NCBI GenBank assembly: GCA_032615215.1
Contig: CP128433.1
Coordinates: 620,001 to 684,000 of the forward strand
Reading direction: 5' to 3'
DNA length: 64,000 bases
Source: Microbulbifer sp. MKSA007
GTDB taxonomy: Bacteria > Pseudomonadota > Gammaproteobacteria > Pseudomonadales > Cellvibrionaceae
The notes beneath the pieces were generated by a model. That model made no database searches. It saw only the letters and a program-made list of their open reading frames with translations, and was not told where the DNA came from. Shown here in pieces: positions 53,083 to 61,350 of this stretch; the stretch's first letter is position 1; every line of letters starts with the position of its first letter. Both the position numbers and the translations under genes were made by a program.

Positions 53083-53490
53083 ATGCAGGGGAAAGTAACC
53101 TGGGTAAATGATTTAACCTTTGTCGGTGAAGCCGGCAGTGGTAATTCGGTAGTGATGGAAGGCGGCCGCACAAATAATGGTGTGCGCCCGATGGAAATGA
53201 TTTTGCTGGGCGTCGGTGGCTGCGCGGCTTACGATGTGGTGAGTATTTTACAGAAGGCGAGACAAGACATTATTTCCTGTCATTGCGAACTGGAAGGTGT
53301 GCGCCCGGATACAACCCCATCGCCGTTTGAGCGAATTGAAATGAAGTTTGTAGTGCGCGGTCGCGGATTGAAGGAATCCCATGTTGCCCGTGCAGTGGAA
53401 CTCTCCGCAGAGAAATACTGCTCAGGCTCCATCATGTTGCGCAATGCGGGCGTCGAGATTGTGCACAGCTACAGCGTTGAAGAAGCTTGA
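53083..53490 (+). CDS. OsmC family protein (YhfA-like)
   Basis: A 135-residue OsmC/Ohr-fold protein. The two cysteines typical of the family are seen, one in VGGCAAYDVV (about residue 49) and one in EKYCSGSIML (about 114), so thiol-based peroxide chemistry is possible. The YhfA-like subgroup often lies beside crp, as here. ATG 53083 is used with GGGAG upstream; a GTG one codon earlier is also possible. It is divergent from crp/vfr. Confidence 0.88.
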   Translation: MQGKVTWVNDLTFVGEAGSGNSVVMEGGRTNNGVRPMEMILLGVGGCAAYDVVSILQKARQDIISCHCELEGVRPDTTPSPFERIEMKFVVRGRGLKESHVARAVELSAEKYCSGSIMLRNAGVEIVHSYSVEEA

Positions 53491-53503
53491 AAGGAAATTA
53501 GCA

Positions 53504-53537
53504 GGGAGGAAAGGGAGGAAAGGGAGGAAAGGGAGGA
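53504..53537 (+). repeat. 9-bp purine tandem repeat, 3.8 copies
   Basis: GGGAGGAAA is repeated exactly at 53504-53512, 53513-53521 and 53522-53530, with a partial fourth copy (GGGAGGA, 53531-53537). It lies just after the OsmC stop and before the convergent coq7 end. Confidence 0.9.
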
Positions 53538-53592
53538 TACTGGGCGTAACCTCCCTAAAATCCAAGTCGTTTTAGTGAGTGAAGAGTAACGG

Positions 53593-54237
53593 TCAGATCT
53601 TATAACTGGCTGAAGTCATTACTTTGGATACCAGAGACATCACTCCTTTTACCGGAGCGGGGAAGCGGGCACCACCGGCGGCCAGTGCGGCGTGGGCGTG
53701 CTCGTCTTCGTCAATTAACATCTGTTCCACTACCGCACGGCTTCTCTTGTCGTCGGCGGGAAGCTTTTCGAGGTGGCTCTCAAGATGTTTACACACCTGG
53801 TCTTCCGTAGCGGCCACAAAACCGAGGCTGATTCGGTCGCTGATTTTCCCGGCGGCGGCGCCGAGCCCAAAGGACATGCCATACCACAGCGGGTTGAGTA
53901 GGCTGGGGCGGCTGTCCAATTCCTTCAAGCGCTGTTCACACCAGGCCAGATGGTCGATCTCCTCATCGGCAGCGCGCTCCATTTCCCCCCGCACCTCGGG
54001 CAGCTTGGCTGTCAGGGCCTGGCCCTGGTAGAGCGCCTGGGCGCAGACTTCACCGCTATGGTTGACCCGCATAAGGCCAGCGGCGTGTTTGCGTTCGCTG
54101 TCGGTGAGGTCTGTCTCGGCTTCACCCTTCGCCGGGGATGCCCGGCCGTGGCAGGGTTCGCCGGGGCTCAGGGTGCGCAGAGCCCGATCCGCTTGAATTA
54201 ACAGGCGGTCGAGTCCGCTGAGGCTGCGTTTACTCAT
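53593..54237 (-). CDS. coq7: Demethoxyubiquinone hydroxylase Coq7
   Basis: A 214-residue membrane-associated di-iron monooxygenase for a late hydroxylation in ubiquinone synthesis. The di-iron ligands lie in VNHSGEVCAQALYQGQ, DEEIDHLAWCEQRL and LIDEDEHAHAA. This Coq7 type replaces UbiF in many Pseudomonas-like bacteria. It is convergent with the OsmC gene, in the same neighbourhood as in Pseudomonas, and is read in the same direction as purD 56 bp upstream. Confidence 0.95.
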   Translation of the reverse strand: MSKRSLSGLDRLLIQADRALRTLSPGEPCHGRASPAKGEAETDLTDSERKHAAGLMRVNHSGEVCAQALYQGQALTAKLPEVRGEMERAADEEIDHLAWCEQRLKELDSRPSLLNPLWYGMSFGLGAAAGKISDRISLGFVAATEDQVCKHLESHLEKLPADDKRSRAVVEQMLIDEDEHAHAALAAGGARFPAPVKGVMSLVSKVMTSASYKI

Positions 54238-54293
54238 AGTATTCTGCTCCCTGTGGGAGGCGACCGCTTATGAGCGGCCGCCGAGGCCAGCTG

Positions 54294-55598
54294 TTAGTCC
54301 TGCTGCTCTGCAGAAACCTTTTCTCTTTCGACAGCGCGGTAGCCGATATCTTTCCGGAAGAACACGCCGTCCCAGTAGATAGCCCGAGCTGAGTCATAGG
54401 CATTTTCCTGAGCTTTAGCGACGGTATCTCCCATTGCTGTTGCGCACAACACCCGGCCACCATTGGTGACTACGCGCTCACCATCCAGTGCGGTACCGGC
54501 GTGGAAGACCTTGGCATTGTCACTGTCTGCTTTGTCTAGGCCGCTGATGGCATCGCCTTTGCGGTAGCTGCCGGGATAGCCGTGAGCGGCAAGTACCACA
54601 CCCAGGGCTGGGCGGGGGTCCCACTCAGCAGTGACAGTGTCCAGCTTCTTGTCCAGAGCAGCCATGCACAGGTCGACCAGGTCCGACTTCAGACGAATCA
54701 TAATTGGCTGGGTTTCCGGATCGCCAAAGCGGCAGTTGTACTCGATAACCTTCGGAGTACCGTCGCTGTCGATCATCAGGCCGGCGTAAAGGAAACCGGT
54801 GTAGGGCGTACCCTCAGAGGCCAGGCCTTTAACGGTGGGTTCGATTACCTCTTGCATAATGCGCTGGTAAATGGTGTCAGTCACCACCGGTGCCGGGGAG
54901 TAGGCACCCATACCGCCCGTATTAGGGCCGGTATCGCCATCGCCAACGCGCTTGTGATCCTGGCTGGTGGCCATCGGCAGGATATTTTCACCATCCACCA
55001 TCACGATAAAGCTCGCTTCCTCACCCTGGAGGAACTCCTCGATAACCACGCGGCAGCCGGCTTCACCAAAGGCGTTTCCAGACAGCATATCGCGTACAGC
55101 GAGCTCAGCCTGCTCTTCGGTTTCGGCAACGATTACACCCTTGCCCGCAGCCAAGCCGTCGGCTTTAACCACGATGGGCGCGCCGCGCTCGCGAATGTAG
55201 GCAACCGCCGGCTCCACTTCGGTGAAATTGCGGTAGGCAGCGGTGGGGATTTTGTGGCGCTCGAGAAAGTCCTTGGTAAAGGCTTTGGAGCCCTCCAGTT
55301 GGGAGGCGCCTTTGCTGGGGCCAAAAATAGCGAGGCCACGGGCATTAAAGAAATCGACAATACCCTCTACCAGCGGTGCTTCCGGGCCGACAATAGTTAG
55401 TTCTACGCCGTTTTCTTCGGCGAAATCTGCCAGGGCGGCGAAGTTATCCACACCGATCGCGATATTTTCCAGCTTGGGTTCGCGGGCAGTGCCGGCGTTG
55501 CCTGGGGCAACATAGACGGTGCCGACATTTGGGTTTTGCGCTGCTTTCCACGCCAGAGCGTGCTCGCGGCCACCTGATCCGATAACCAATACGTTCAT
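54294..55598 (-). CDS. purD: Phosphoribosylamine-glycine ligase PurD (GARS)
   Basis: A 434-residue ATP-grasp ligase joining phosphoribosylamine and glycine, step two of purine synthesis. The N-terminal VLVIGSGGREHALAW, the ATP-grasp VVKADGLAAGKGVIVA and the family signature RFGDPETQPIMIRL are present. AGGGGGA precedes the start. It follows purH on the minus strand after a 191-bp gap containing a 32-bp perfect palindrome. Confidence 0.97.
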   Translation of the reverse strand: MNVLVIGSGGREHALAWKAAQNPNVGTVYVAPGNAGTAREPKLENIAIGVDNFAALADFAEENGVELTIVGPEAPLVEGIVDFFNARGLAIFGPSKGASQLEGSKAFTKDFLERHKIPTAAYRNFTEVEPAVAYIRERGAPIVVKADGLAAGKGVIVAETEEQAELAVRDMLSGNAFGEAGCRVVIEEFLQGEEASFIVMVDGENILPMATSQDHKRVGDGDTGPNTGGMGAYSPAPVVTDTIYQRIMQEVIEPTVKGLASEGTPYTGFLYAGLMIDSDGTPKVIEYNCRFGDPETQPIMIRLKSDLVDLCMAALDKKLDTVTAEWDPRPALGVVLAAHGYPGSYRKGDAISGLDKADSDNAKVFHAGTALDGERVVTNGGRVLCATAMGDTVAKAQENAYDSARAIYWDGVFFRKDIGYRAVEREKVSAEQQD

Positions 55599-55714
55599 TC
55601 TTAAATCCCCCTAAGTCGACCGATCCGGTCCATTGCACAGGTTATAGGTGTGCTAGTTTAACGTGGAATTGATTCTGGGGCCTGAGTCTCGCCCCTGGAT
55701 TCAAATGATTTGTG

Positions 55715-55746
55715 CGGGCTGGGAAGTATCGATACTTCCCAGCCCG
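55715..55746. repeat. 32-bp perfect palindrome between purH and purD
   Basis: The two 16-bp arms CGGGCTGGGAAGTATC and GATACTTCCCAGCCCG are perfect reverse complements with no spacer. In RNA this folds as a 14-bp stem with a short loop. No U-run follows on either strand. It may stabilise or process the purH-purD mRNA or bind a regulator. Confidence 0.9.
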
Positions 55747-55789
55747 TTGATCATAGCCCGCAGCAATAAGCATTTGCGGGCGTACAATC

Positions 55790-57361
55790 TTAGTGGCGGA
55801 AGTGGCGCATACCGGTAAATACCATGGCCATATTGTGCTCGTCCGCTGCGGCGATCACTTCTTCATCGCGCATGGAGCCGCCGGGCTGGATGACCGCCTG
55901 GATTCCTACAGCGGCAGCATTATCGATGCCGTCGCGGAAGGGGAAGAAGGCATCGGAAGCCATAACGGATCCTGCAACGGCGAGGCCGGCGTGCTCGGCC
56001 TTGATCGCGGCGATACGCGCGGAGTTTACGCGGCTCATCTGGCCTGCGCCTACGCCCACAGTGCGACCGTCTTTGCCGTATACGATGGCATTGGATTTTA
56101 CGAACTTGGCCACTTTCCAGGTAAACAGCAGATCGCGGATTTCCTCTTCAGTGGGCTGGCGCTTGGAGACCACTTTCAGGTCGGCAGCGGTGATCAGGCC
56201 GTCGTCGCGGTCCTGAACCAGCAGGCCGCCATTGACGCGCTTGTAGTCCAGCGCCGGGGTGCGCTCGCTGCTCCACTGGCCGCATACCAGCAGGCGCAGG
56301 TTCTTCTTCTCGGCAACGGCCTGTTTGACCTCTTCGGAGACTGACGGTGCGATGATGACTTCAACAAACTGTCGCTCGACGATAGCGCGGGCAGTGGCGC
56401 CATCGAGTTCCCGGTTGAAGGCGATGATACCGCCAAAGGCGGATTCGCTGTCGGTAGCGAAAGCCAGGTCGTAGGCCGTGCGAATATCTTCAGCGATCGC
56501 CACACCACAGGGGTTGGCGTGTTTAACGATCACGCAGGCGGGTTGCTCGAAGGACTTAACGCACTCCAGTGCGGCATCGGTATCGGCGATATTGTTGTAG
56601 GACAGCTCTTTGCCCTGCAGCTGGGTGGCAGTGGAAATACTGGCCTCAGCTGGGTTGGCTTCGGTATAGAAAGCGGATTTCTGGTGCGGGTTCTCACCGT
56701 AGCGTAGATCCAGTTTCTTGATAAATTGGCTGTTGTAGGTGCGCGGGAACAGCTGCTTTTCTTCGCCTTTAATGGCGCCCAGGTAATTGGCAATAGCGCC
56801 GTCGTAGCCCGCAGTGTGTTCGAAGGCTTTTACCGCCAGATCAAAGCGGCTGACGTGGCTCAGGGCACCATCGTTAGCTTTCATCTCCTCGATGATCTTG
56901 CCGTAATCGCTGGCATTGACCACGATAGTGACATCTTTGTGGTTCTTGGCGGCAGCGCGAACCATGGTAGGGCCGCCGATATCGATGTTCTCGATAGCGT
57001 CTTCGAGGGAACAGTCGGGCTTGGCAACGGTTTGAGCGAAGGGGTAGAGGTTAACCACCACCATATCGATCGGGGTGATACCGTGCTCGCCCATGATGGC
57101 ATCATCGGTACCACGGCGCCCCAGAATGCCACCGTGTACTTTCGGGTGCAGAGTTTTGACACGGCCGTCCATCATTTCGGGGAAGCCGGTGTAGTCGGAA
57201 ACTTCTACCACGGGAATACCCGCTTCCTTGAGCTGGCGGTGGGTTCCGCCGGTGGAAAGAATCTCAACCCCCATTGCGGAGAGCTGTTGAGCGAACTCTA
57301 CAATGCCACTCTTGTCAGAGACACTAATTAGAGCGCGGCGGATGGAAACCTTGTCTGTCAT
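55790..57361 (-). CDS. purH: Bifunctional AICAR transformylase / IMP cyclohydrolase PurH
   Basis: A 523-residue bifunctional enzyme for the last two steps to IMP. The N-terminal cyclohydrolase domain (about 1-200) has RRALISVSDKSGIVEFAQ and LHPKVHGGILGRRG. The C-terminal transformylase domain contains NPCGVAI and the KSNAIVYGKDGRTVGVGAGQ region. The ATG at 57361 gives the canonical MTDKVSIRRAL; an in-frame extension upstream by 41 residues crosses the fis terminator hairpin and is rejected. It follows fis after 143 bp. Confidence 0.97.
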   Translation of the reverse strand: MTDKVSIRRALISVSDKSGIVEFAQQLSAMGVEILSTGGTHRQLKEAGIPVVEVSDYTGFPEMMDGRVKTLHPKVHGGILGRRGTDDAIMGEHGITPIDMVVVNLYPFAQTVAKPDCSLEDAIENIDIGGPTMVRAAAKNHKDVTIVVNASDYGKIIEEMKANDGALSHVSRFDLAVKAFEHTAGYDGAIANYLGAIKGEEKQLFPRTYNSQFIKKLDLRYGENPHQKSAFYTEANPAEASISTATQLQGKELSYNNIADTDAALECVKSFEQPACVIVKHANPCGVAIAEDIRTAYDLAFATDSESAFGGIIAFNRELDGATARAIVERQFVEVIIAPSVSEEVKQAVAEKKNLRLLVCGQWSSERTPALDYKRVNGGLLVQDRDDGLITAADLKVVSKRQPTEEEIRDLLFTWKVAKFVKSNAIVYGKDGRTVGVGAGQMSRVNSARIAAIKAEHAGLAVAGSVMASDAFFPFRDGIDNAAAVGIQAVIQPGGSMRDEEVIAAADEHNMAMVFTGMRHFRH

Positions 57362-57452
57362 TGCACTTGATCCAACTGGTTTTCGAAAAGGATGTTTAAA
57401 GGGTTTTAGCGGTTGTCCACTGTGGCAACAAAAACGCTGCCGGGAAAATAGC

Positions 57453-57482
57453 GAAGGGGGATGAGTTACCTCATCCCCCTTC
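57453..57482 (-). terminator. 13-bp perfect hairpin after fis
   Basis: GAAGGGGGATGAG (57453-57465) and CTCATCCCCCTTC (57470-57482) with a 4-nt loop. On the minus strand only ATTTTCC follows, a weak U-tract. It lies 22 nt past the fis stop. Confidence 0.7.
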
Positions 57483-57504
57483 AAAATTTCGCTCGGTGGG
57501 AAGC

Positions 57505-57813
57505 TTACAGCAGGCCGTAGCGCTTCAGCTTCTTGCGCAGGGTGCCACGGTTGAGACCCAGTAATTGCGCGGCGCGGGTCTGGTTGTGGCGGGTGTATTT
57601 CATCACCACTTCGAGCATGGGCGCTTCGATCTCCGACAGCACCATGTCGTAGACATCGGTTACCATCTGGCCATCCAGGTGGCGGAAGTAGTTCTCCATT
57701 GCGTGCTCGACGGCATCGCGCAGGGACTGCTGCTGTGGCTGTGCCAGTTGAGTCTGTCCCCTGGAGGATACTTCTTCATTGCCAGTATCCGGAATTAATA
57801 CTTCGTTGTTCAT
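57505..57813 (-). CDS. fis: Nucleoid-associated DNA-binding protein Fis
   Basis: A 102-residue dimeric DNA-bending protein that activates rRNA promoters and shapes the nucleoid. The C-terminal HTH TRAAQLLGLNRGTLRKKLKR is nearly identical to E. coli Fis. It overlaps the end of dusB by 4 nt, the usual dusB-fis operon, so fis is driven by the dusB promoter. Confidence 0.97.
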   Translation of the reverse strand: MNNEVLIPDTGNEEVSSRGQTQLAQPQQQSLRDAVEHAMENYFRHLDGQMVTDVYDMVLSEIEAPMLEVVMKYTRHNQTRAAQLLGLNRGTLRKKLKRYGLL

Positions 57814-58802
57814 GCCGCTTGTGCCCCTCTCGTTATTCGGCGTTCAAACCACTCGTGAACGCTGGCATGTTGTACTTCTGCACTCTCTATTTGGAAAAAG
57901 GTCTTGCGGAAGGACTCGCTATCCGCGAGCGTCTTCAAGTACCAGCCCACATGTTTGCGAGCGATACGGACCCCCATCACTTCACCGTAGAATCGGTGTA
58001 GTTCGCCCAAATGGGCGAGCAAAATATTCCTGACTTCATCCAATGTCGGTTCGGGTAGCCGCTCGCCAGTGGCGAGATAGTGGGCTATTTCCCGAAAAAT
58101 CCATGGTCGTCCCTGTGCTGCACGGCCAATCATGACCGCCGATGCGCCAGTGTAATCGAGCACCTCTCGGGCTCTCTCAGCACTGCAGATGTCGCCATTG
58201 GCAAAAACCGGGATTTTTACCCTGGATACAATTTCGGCAATGGTATCGAATTCAGCCTGTCCGTGGTAGCCACAGGCGCGAGTGCGACCGTGAACCGCCA
58301 GTGCAGCGACCCCGGAATCCTCGGCCATTTTGGCTACAGTGACGCCATTGCGGGAATCCGGGCACCAGCCGGTGCGGATCTTTAGCGTCACCGGGACGGA
58401 AACAGACTGGACCACGGCTTGAAGAATATCCGCTACCAGCTTTTCATCCCGCAGCAGGGCGGAGCCCGCTGCTTTCTTACACACCTTTTTTGCCGGGCAA
58501 CCCATATTAATATCGATGATTTGCGCGCCGCGACGAGCATTCTCCCGAGCGGCTTCCGCCATCATCTCAGGATCACCGCCGGCGATCTGCACCGATATGG
58601 GCGCCGCTTCGCCACCGTGATCCAGGCGCAAGCGGGACTTGCGGCTGTTCCACAGGCGAGTGTCCGAGGTCACCATCTCCGAAACCACCAATCCGGCGCC
58701 GAGTTCTCGGCACAGCTGGCGGAAGGGGCGGTCGGTGACACCGGCCATGGGCGCCAGAATTACCGGGTTGTCGATAATATAGGGGCCAATGGCAGTAGAC
58801 AC
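57810..58802 (-). CDS. dusB: tRNA-dihydrouridine synthase DusB
   Basis: A 330-residue FMN-dependent TIM-barrel reductase that forms dihydrouridine in the tRNA D-loop. The motifs APMAGVTDRPFRQLC, DINMGCPAKKVCKKAAGSAL (with the catalytic Cys in MGCP) and AVHGRTR are intact. It is the first gene of dusB-fis and is preceded by a promoter with a GC-rich discriminator. Confidence 0.96.
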   Translation of the reverse strand: MSTAIGPYIIDNPVILAPMAGVTDRPFRQLCRELGAGLVVSEMVTSDTRLWNSRKSRLRLDHGGEAAPISVQIAGGDPEMMAEAARENARRGAQIIDINMGCPAKKVCKKAAGSALLRDEKLVADILQAVVQSVSVPVTLKIRTGWCPDSRNGVTVAKMAEDSGVAALAVHGRTRACGYHGQAEFDTIAEIVSRVKIPVFANGDICSAERAREVLDYTGASAVMIGRAAQGRPWIFREIAHYLATGERLPEPTLDEVRNILLAHLGELHRFYGEVMGVRIARKHVGWYLKTLADSESFRKTFFQIESAEVQHASVHEWFERRITRGAQAA

Positions 58803-58852
58803 GGTAGCTCCATTTGGGCTGTAGGAAGGGCAATCTGTGCCCCGGCAAAACA

Positions 58853-58887
58853 GCCGCCTATGATAGCGGCTGGCCCGTTAATGGCAA
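58853..58887 (-). promoter_or_regulatory. dusB-fis promoter with dyad over the -10
   Basis: On the minus strand TTGCCA (58882-58887) and TATCAT (58860-58865) are 16 nt apart. GCCGC and GCGGC (58866-58870 and 58853-58857) bracket the -10 as an inverted repeat and make the discriminator GC-rich, as expected for growth-rate (ppGpp) controlled fis promoters. Confidence 0.6.
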
Positions 58888-59007
58888 AGCGAAAAAGCGG
58901 GCAATTTGATCGAACACTGTTCATTTAGCCTGCTGAATGCGCAGGTTTGGTTGTTTATGGCGCCAAATCCCCTTTGCTAAAAACTTGGCCGGGGTGCTTG
59001 TGTGCGC

Positions 59008-60243
59008 TCAGTGAGTGATGTTCAACTCGTAGTTTACCGCTTCTGCACCGGGGTCAACCACCTCAATCGCGATATGAATGGGGCTGTCCTGGGGCATTAG
59101 TTTGCGTCCGGCCAACTCCCCCTGTAGGTACTCGTTCGGGGTAAACCGGCGACTGGCCACAGCCTTGTCCTTCAGGTCGCTGAAGTTCAGCAACAGGTTG
59201 GGGAAGGGTTGTGCGTAGGGGGCGGTATTTAGCAGCACTGCATCCACTACCAGGGCGCCCTGCAGCTGCGGGTGGGTACGCACCATTAAGTTTGTGGCCT
59301 GGATCGCCCGGGTATCTTTTAGTTGAGGTAAGGTGCAGCCGAATAGTGGGCAGGCGGCAGCATAGAAGTCGCGCCAGGGTTGTTTGCGGCTGAGGCTATC
59401 GAACTGGAAGTATGCAACCTGAATCACTATGCCGAGGATCGATAGGGGAATCAATGCGCGCCATAGCCAGGGAGAGGCGGTGCGTTTCTTTTTGGGGACT
59501 CCCCACGACATCTCCACAGGCGCGGGCTGGATGGCTGAGATCAATTGCTCCCGCTGCGGCTCTTCAGCAGTGGTAGATTCGCCACCGAAGTAAGGCTCCT
59601 GGCGGCTTTCCTCAGTGGGGGGAGGTGTATCTACAGACTCGGTTGATACTGCAGGCTCATTGTTGTCCCAAGACGATTCCTCAGCGAGGGAGCTAGAAGT
59701 TTCAAACTCCGGTACTTCAGGTTGGCCGTTGTACTCGGGCGAAGGGTCAGAATCAAAATCAGGAAGTTCTTCCCAGTCCGGCTTGAGGATTTTATCCAGG
59801 TCCTCTTCGGGTTCCGCTTCCTCTTCGGTGTGAGATGCTTCCAGCTCCTGCCACTCATGGTCGCCAAAGGCGTCACCAATTAATTCCTGCGCTGCTGCAC
59901 TATATTCTTTTGGTTCAGATTTGGGCGCGCTGTCAGGTGCCCCCTCATTGGTTGCACTCTCCCGACCGGCAGTTTGATCTACAGCTGGTGGAGATGGCGG
60001 GGTGGCGGGTTCGTCCTCGTCGAGCTCGATATCGTCGTGGATCAGGAAGTCATCGTCTTCCAGCAAAGCCTCCAAATCATTGCGGCTCTCGCTATCACTT
60101 TCTGAGAAAACGATATTTTCGTCTGCGCGAAACACCTGCAGGCAAGACCCACAGCGAACGGCGCCGCGGGCAGCGCGCAGTTGCTGGTCATTAATATGAA
60201 ATGATGTGCTGCAATGAGGGCAGCGGGTTACCAGTTGAGACAT
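59008..60243 (-). CDS. MJ0042 zinc-finger / DUF3426 protein
   Basis: A 411-residue protein. The N-terminus has a zinc ribbon (CPHCSTSFHINDQQL, CGSCLQVFRA; cysteines 8, 11, 32 and 35). A long, very acidic, low-complexity middle (about 45-235) follows, then a single membrane helix (about 263-281), and a C-terminal DUF3426 domain (about 300-411) outside the membrane. The function is unknown; the gene is regularly found between prmA and dusB in Pseudomonas relatives, as here. Without the conserved ends the middle would be unrecognisable. Confidence 0.9.
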   Translation of the reverse strand: MSQLVTRCPHCSTSFHINDQQLRAARGAVRCGSCLQVFRADENIVFSESDSESRNDLEALLEDDDFLIHDDIELDEDEPATPPSPPAVDQTAGRESATNEGAPDSAPKSEPKEYSAAAQELIGDAFGDHEWQELEASHTEEEAEPEEDLDKILKPDWEELPDFDSDPSPEYNGQPEVPEFETSSSLAEESSWDNNEPAVSTESVDTPPPTEESRQEPYFGGESTTAEEPQREQLISAIQPAPVEMSWGVPKKKRTASPWLWRALIPLSILGIVIQVAYFQFDSLSRKQPWRDFYAAACPLFGCTLPQLKDTRAIQATNLMVRTHPQLQGALVVDAVLLNTAPYAQPFPNLLLNFSDLKDKAVASRRFTPNEYLQGELAGRKLMPQDSPIHIAIEVVDPGAEAVNYELNITH

Positions 60244-60318
60244 TCGACTAGAGCGCAGTTTATTTAGCAGCCAAGTTTATCAGCCCAAAGGGGTCCCGCG
60301 TAGTGCTGGGGAGCGCAT

Positions 60319-61200
60319 TTAGCGCACCCGCTTGCCTGTCAGTCTGACCCATCCCTCGTGTTCGCCGTCAGGATCGAACTCAATCCATTCGCTGTAAGCA
60401 TTTTTCACCTGCTCTGCCTGGGAACTGAGGATGCCGGACAGACAGATTTTTCCGCCCAATTGAGTGAGCTGTATCAGTTGAGGGGCGAGTTCTACAAGGG
60501 GACCGGCGAGGATATTGGCCAACATAACATCGGCGGCTTCGCTCGGCATTTGTTCTGGCAGGTAGACCGGGAAGCGCTCGGGGTTTATGCCGTTGCGCTG
60601 GGCATTGTCGCGGCTGGCGAGCAATGCCTGGGGATCGATATCGGTGCCGAGAACTCGCTCTGCTCCCAGTAGTAGTGCGCTAATTCCCAGAATGCCCGAG
60701 CCGCAACCGAAGTCGATGGCACTCTTACCTGCGAGTTCCTGCTGCGCCAACCATTGCAGACATAGGAAAGTAGTTGGGTGCGTGCCAGTGCCGAAGGCAA
60801 GGCCCGGATCGAGCAGCAGGTTCACGGCGTCTGGCTGTGGTGGTTCACACCAGCTGGGGCAGATCCATAAATTGGGGCCGCACTGGATGGGTTTGTAGTG
60901 GGTCATCCACTCTCGCTCCCAATCCTTGTCCTCAAGTTGCTCCCAGCGGGCATTGGGCAACATTTCGCATAGGAAGGAAGCTGCTTTTGCCTCGGTAACT
61001 GAGGTATCCACTTCCGCATCGAACAACCCGGTAACCCGTGTTTGCTCCCATAGGGGCACCTCTCCGAGCCCGGGTTCAAGGATCGGTTGGTCAGCGTTGT
61101 CTTGCAGGGTGACAGATACGGCACCGGCAAAAAGCAGTGCGTCTTCGATTTTTTCCGCGTGATCACGGTCGGTGTCCACGCGGAGTTGTAGCCAGGGCAT
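60319..61200 (-). CDS. prmA: Ribosomal protein L11 methyltransferase PrmA
   Basis: A 293-residue SAM-dependent enzyme that trimethylates ribosomal protein uL11. The N-terminal substrate-binding domain starts MPWLQLRVDTDRDHAEKIED; the SAM motif DFGCGSGILGISALLLGA lies near residue 165; NILAGPLVELAP follows. It is read toward the DUF3426 gene 75 bp downstream, within the aroQ-accB-accC-prmA direction. Confidence 0.96.
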   Translation of the reverse strand: MPWLQLRVDTDRDHAEKIEDALLFAGAVSVTLQDNADQPILEPGLGEVPLWEQTRVTGLFDAEVDTSVTEAKAASFLCEMLPNARWEQLEDKDWEREWMTHYKPIQCGPNLWICPSWCEPPQPDAVNLLLDPGLAFGTGTHPTTFLCLQWLAQQELAGKSAIDFGCGSGILGISALLLGAERVLGTDIDPQALLASRDNAQRNGINPERFPVYLPEQMPSEAADVMLANILAGPLVELAPQLIQLTQLGGKICLSGILSSQAEQVKNAYSEWIEFDPDGEHEGWVRLTGKRVR

Positions 61201-61350
61201 AATTATTCCGGAATTGTTATAGCGATGTTTACGGCATTGTTGCGGCCGGGCCGCACTCAGATAACGACGCTTGCCACGCCATCCATGGCAAGGTTCAGTG
61301 TCGTTTTGTTTGCCGCAATTCTCGCTAACTTTGCCCCGGCTGGCGAGCGC

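Noticed and set aside
52886..53083. 65-codon frame just upstream of the OsmC gene, ending at its start
   Set aside because: The stop overlaps the OsmC ATG, which is suggestive of coupling, but there is no convincing ribosome site or family and it begins within the dyad near 52890. Left uncalled; conservation would reverse this.
54582..55400. 272-codon plus-strand frame
   Set aside because: Antisense to purD; no domain recognised.
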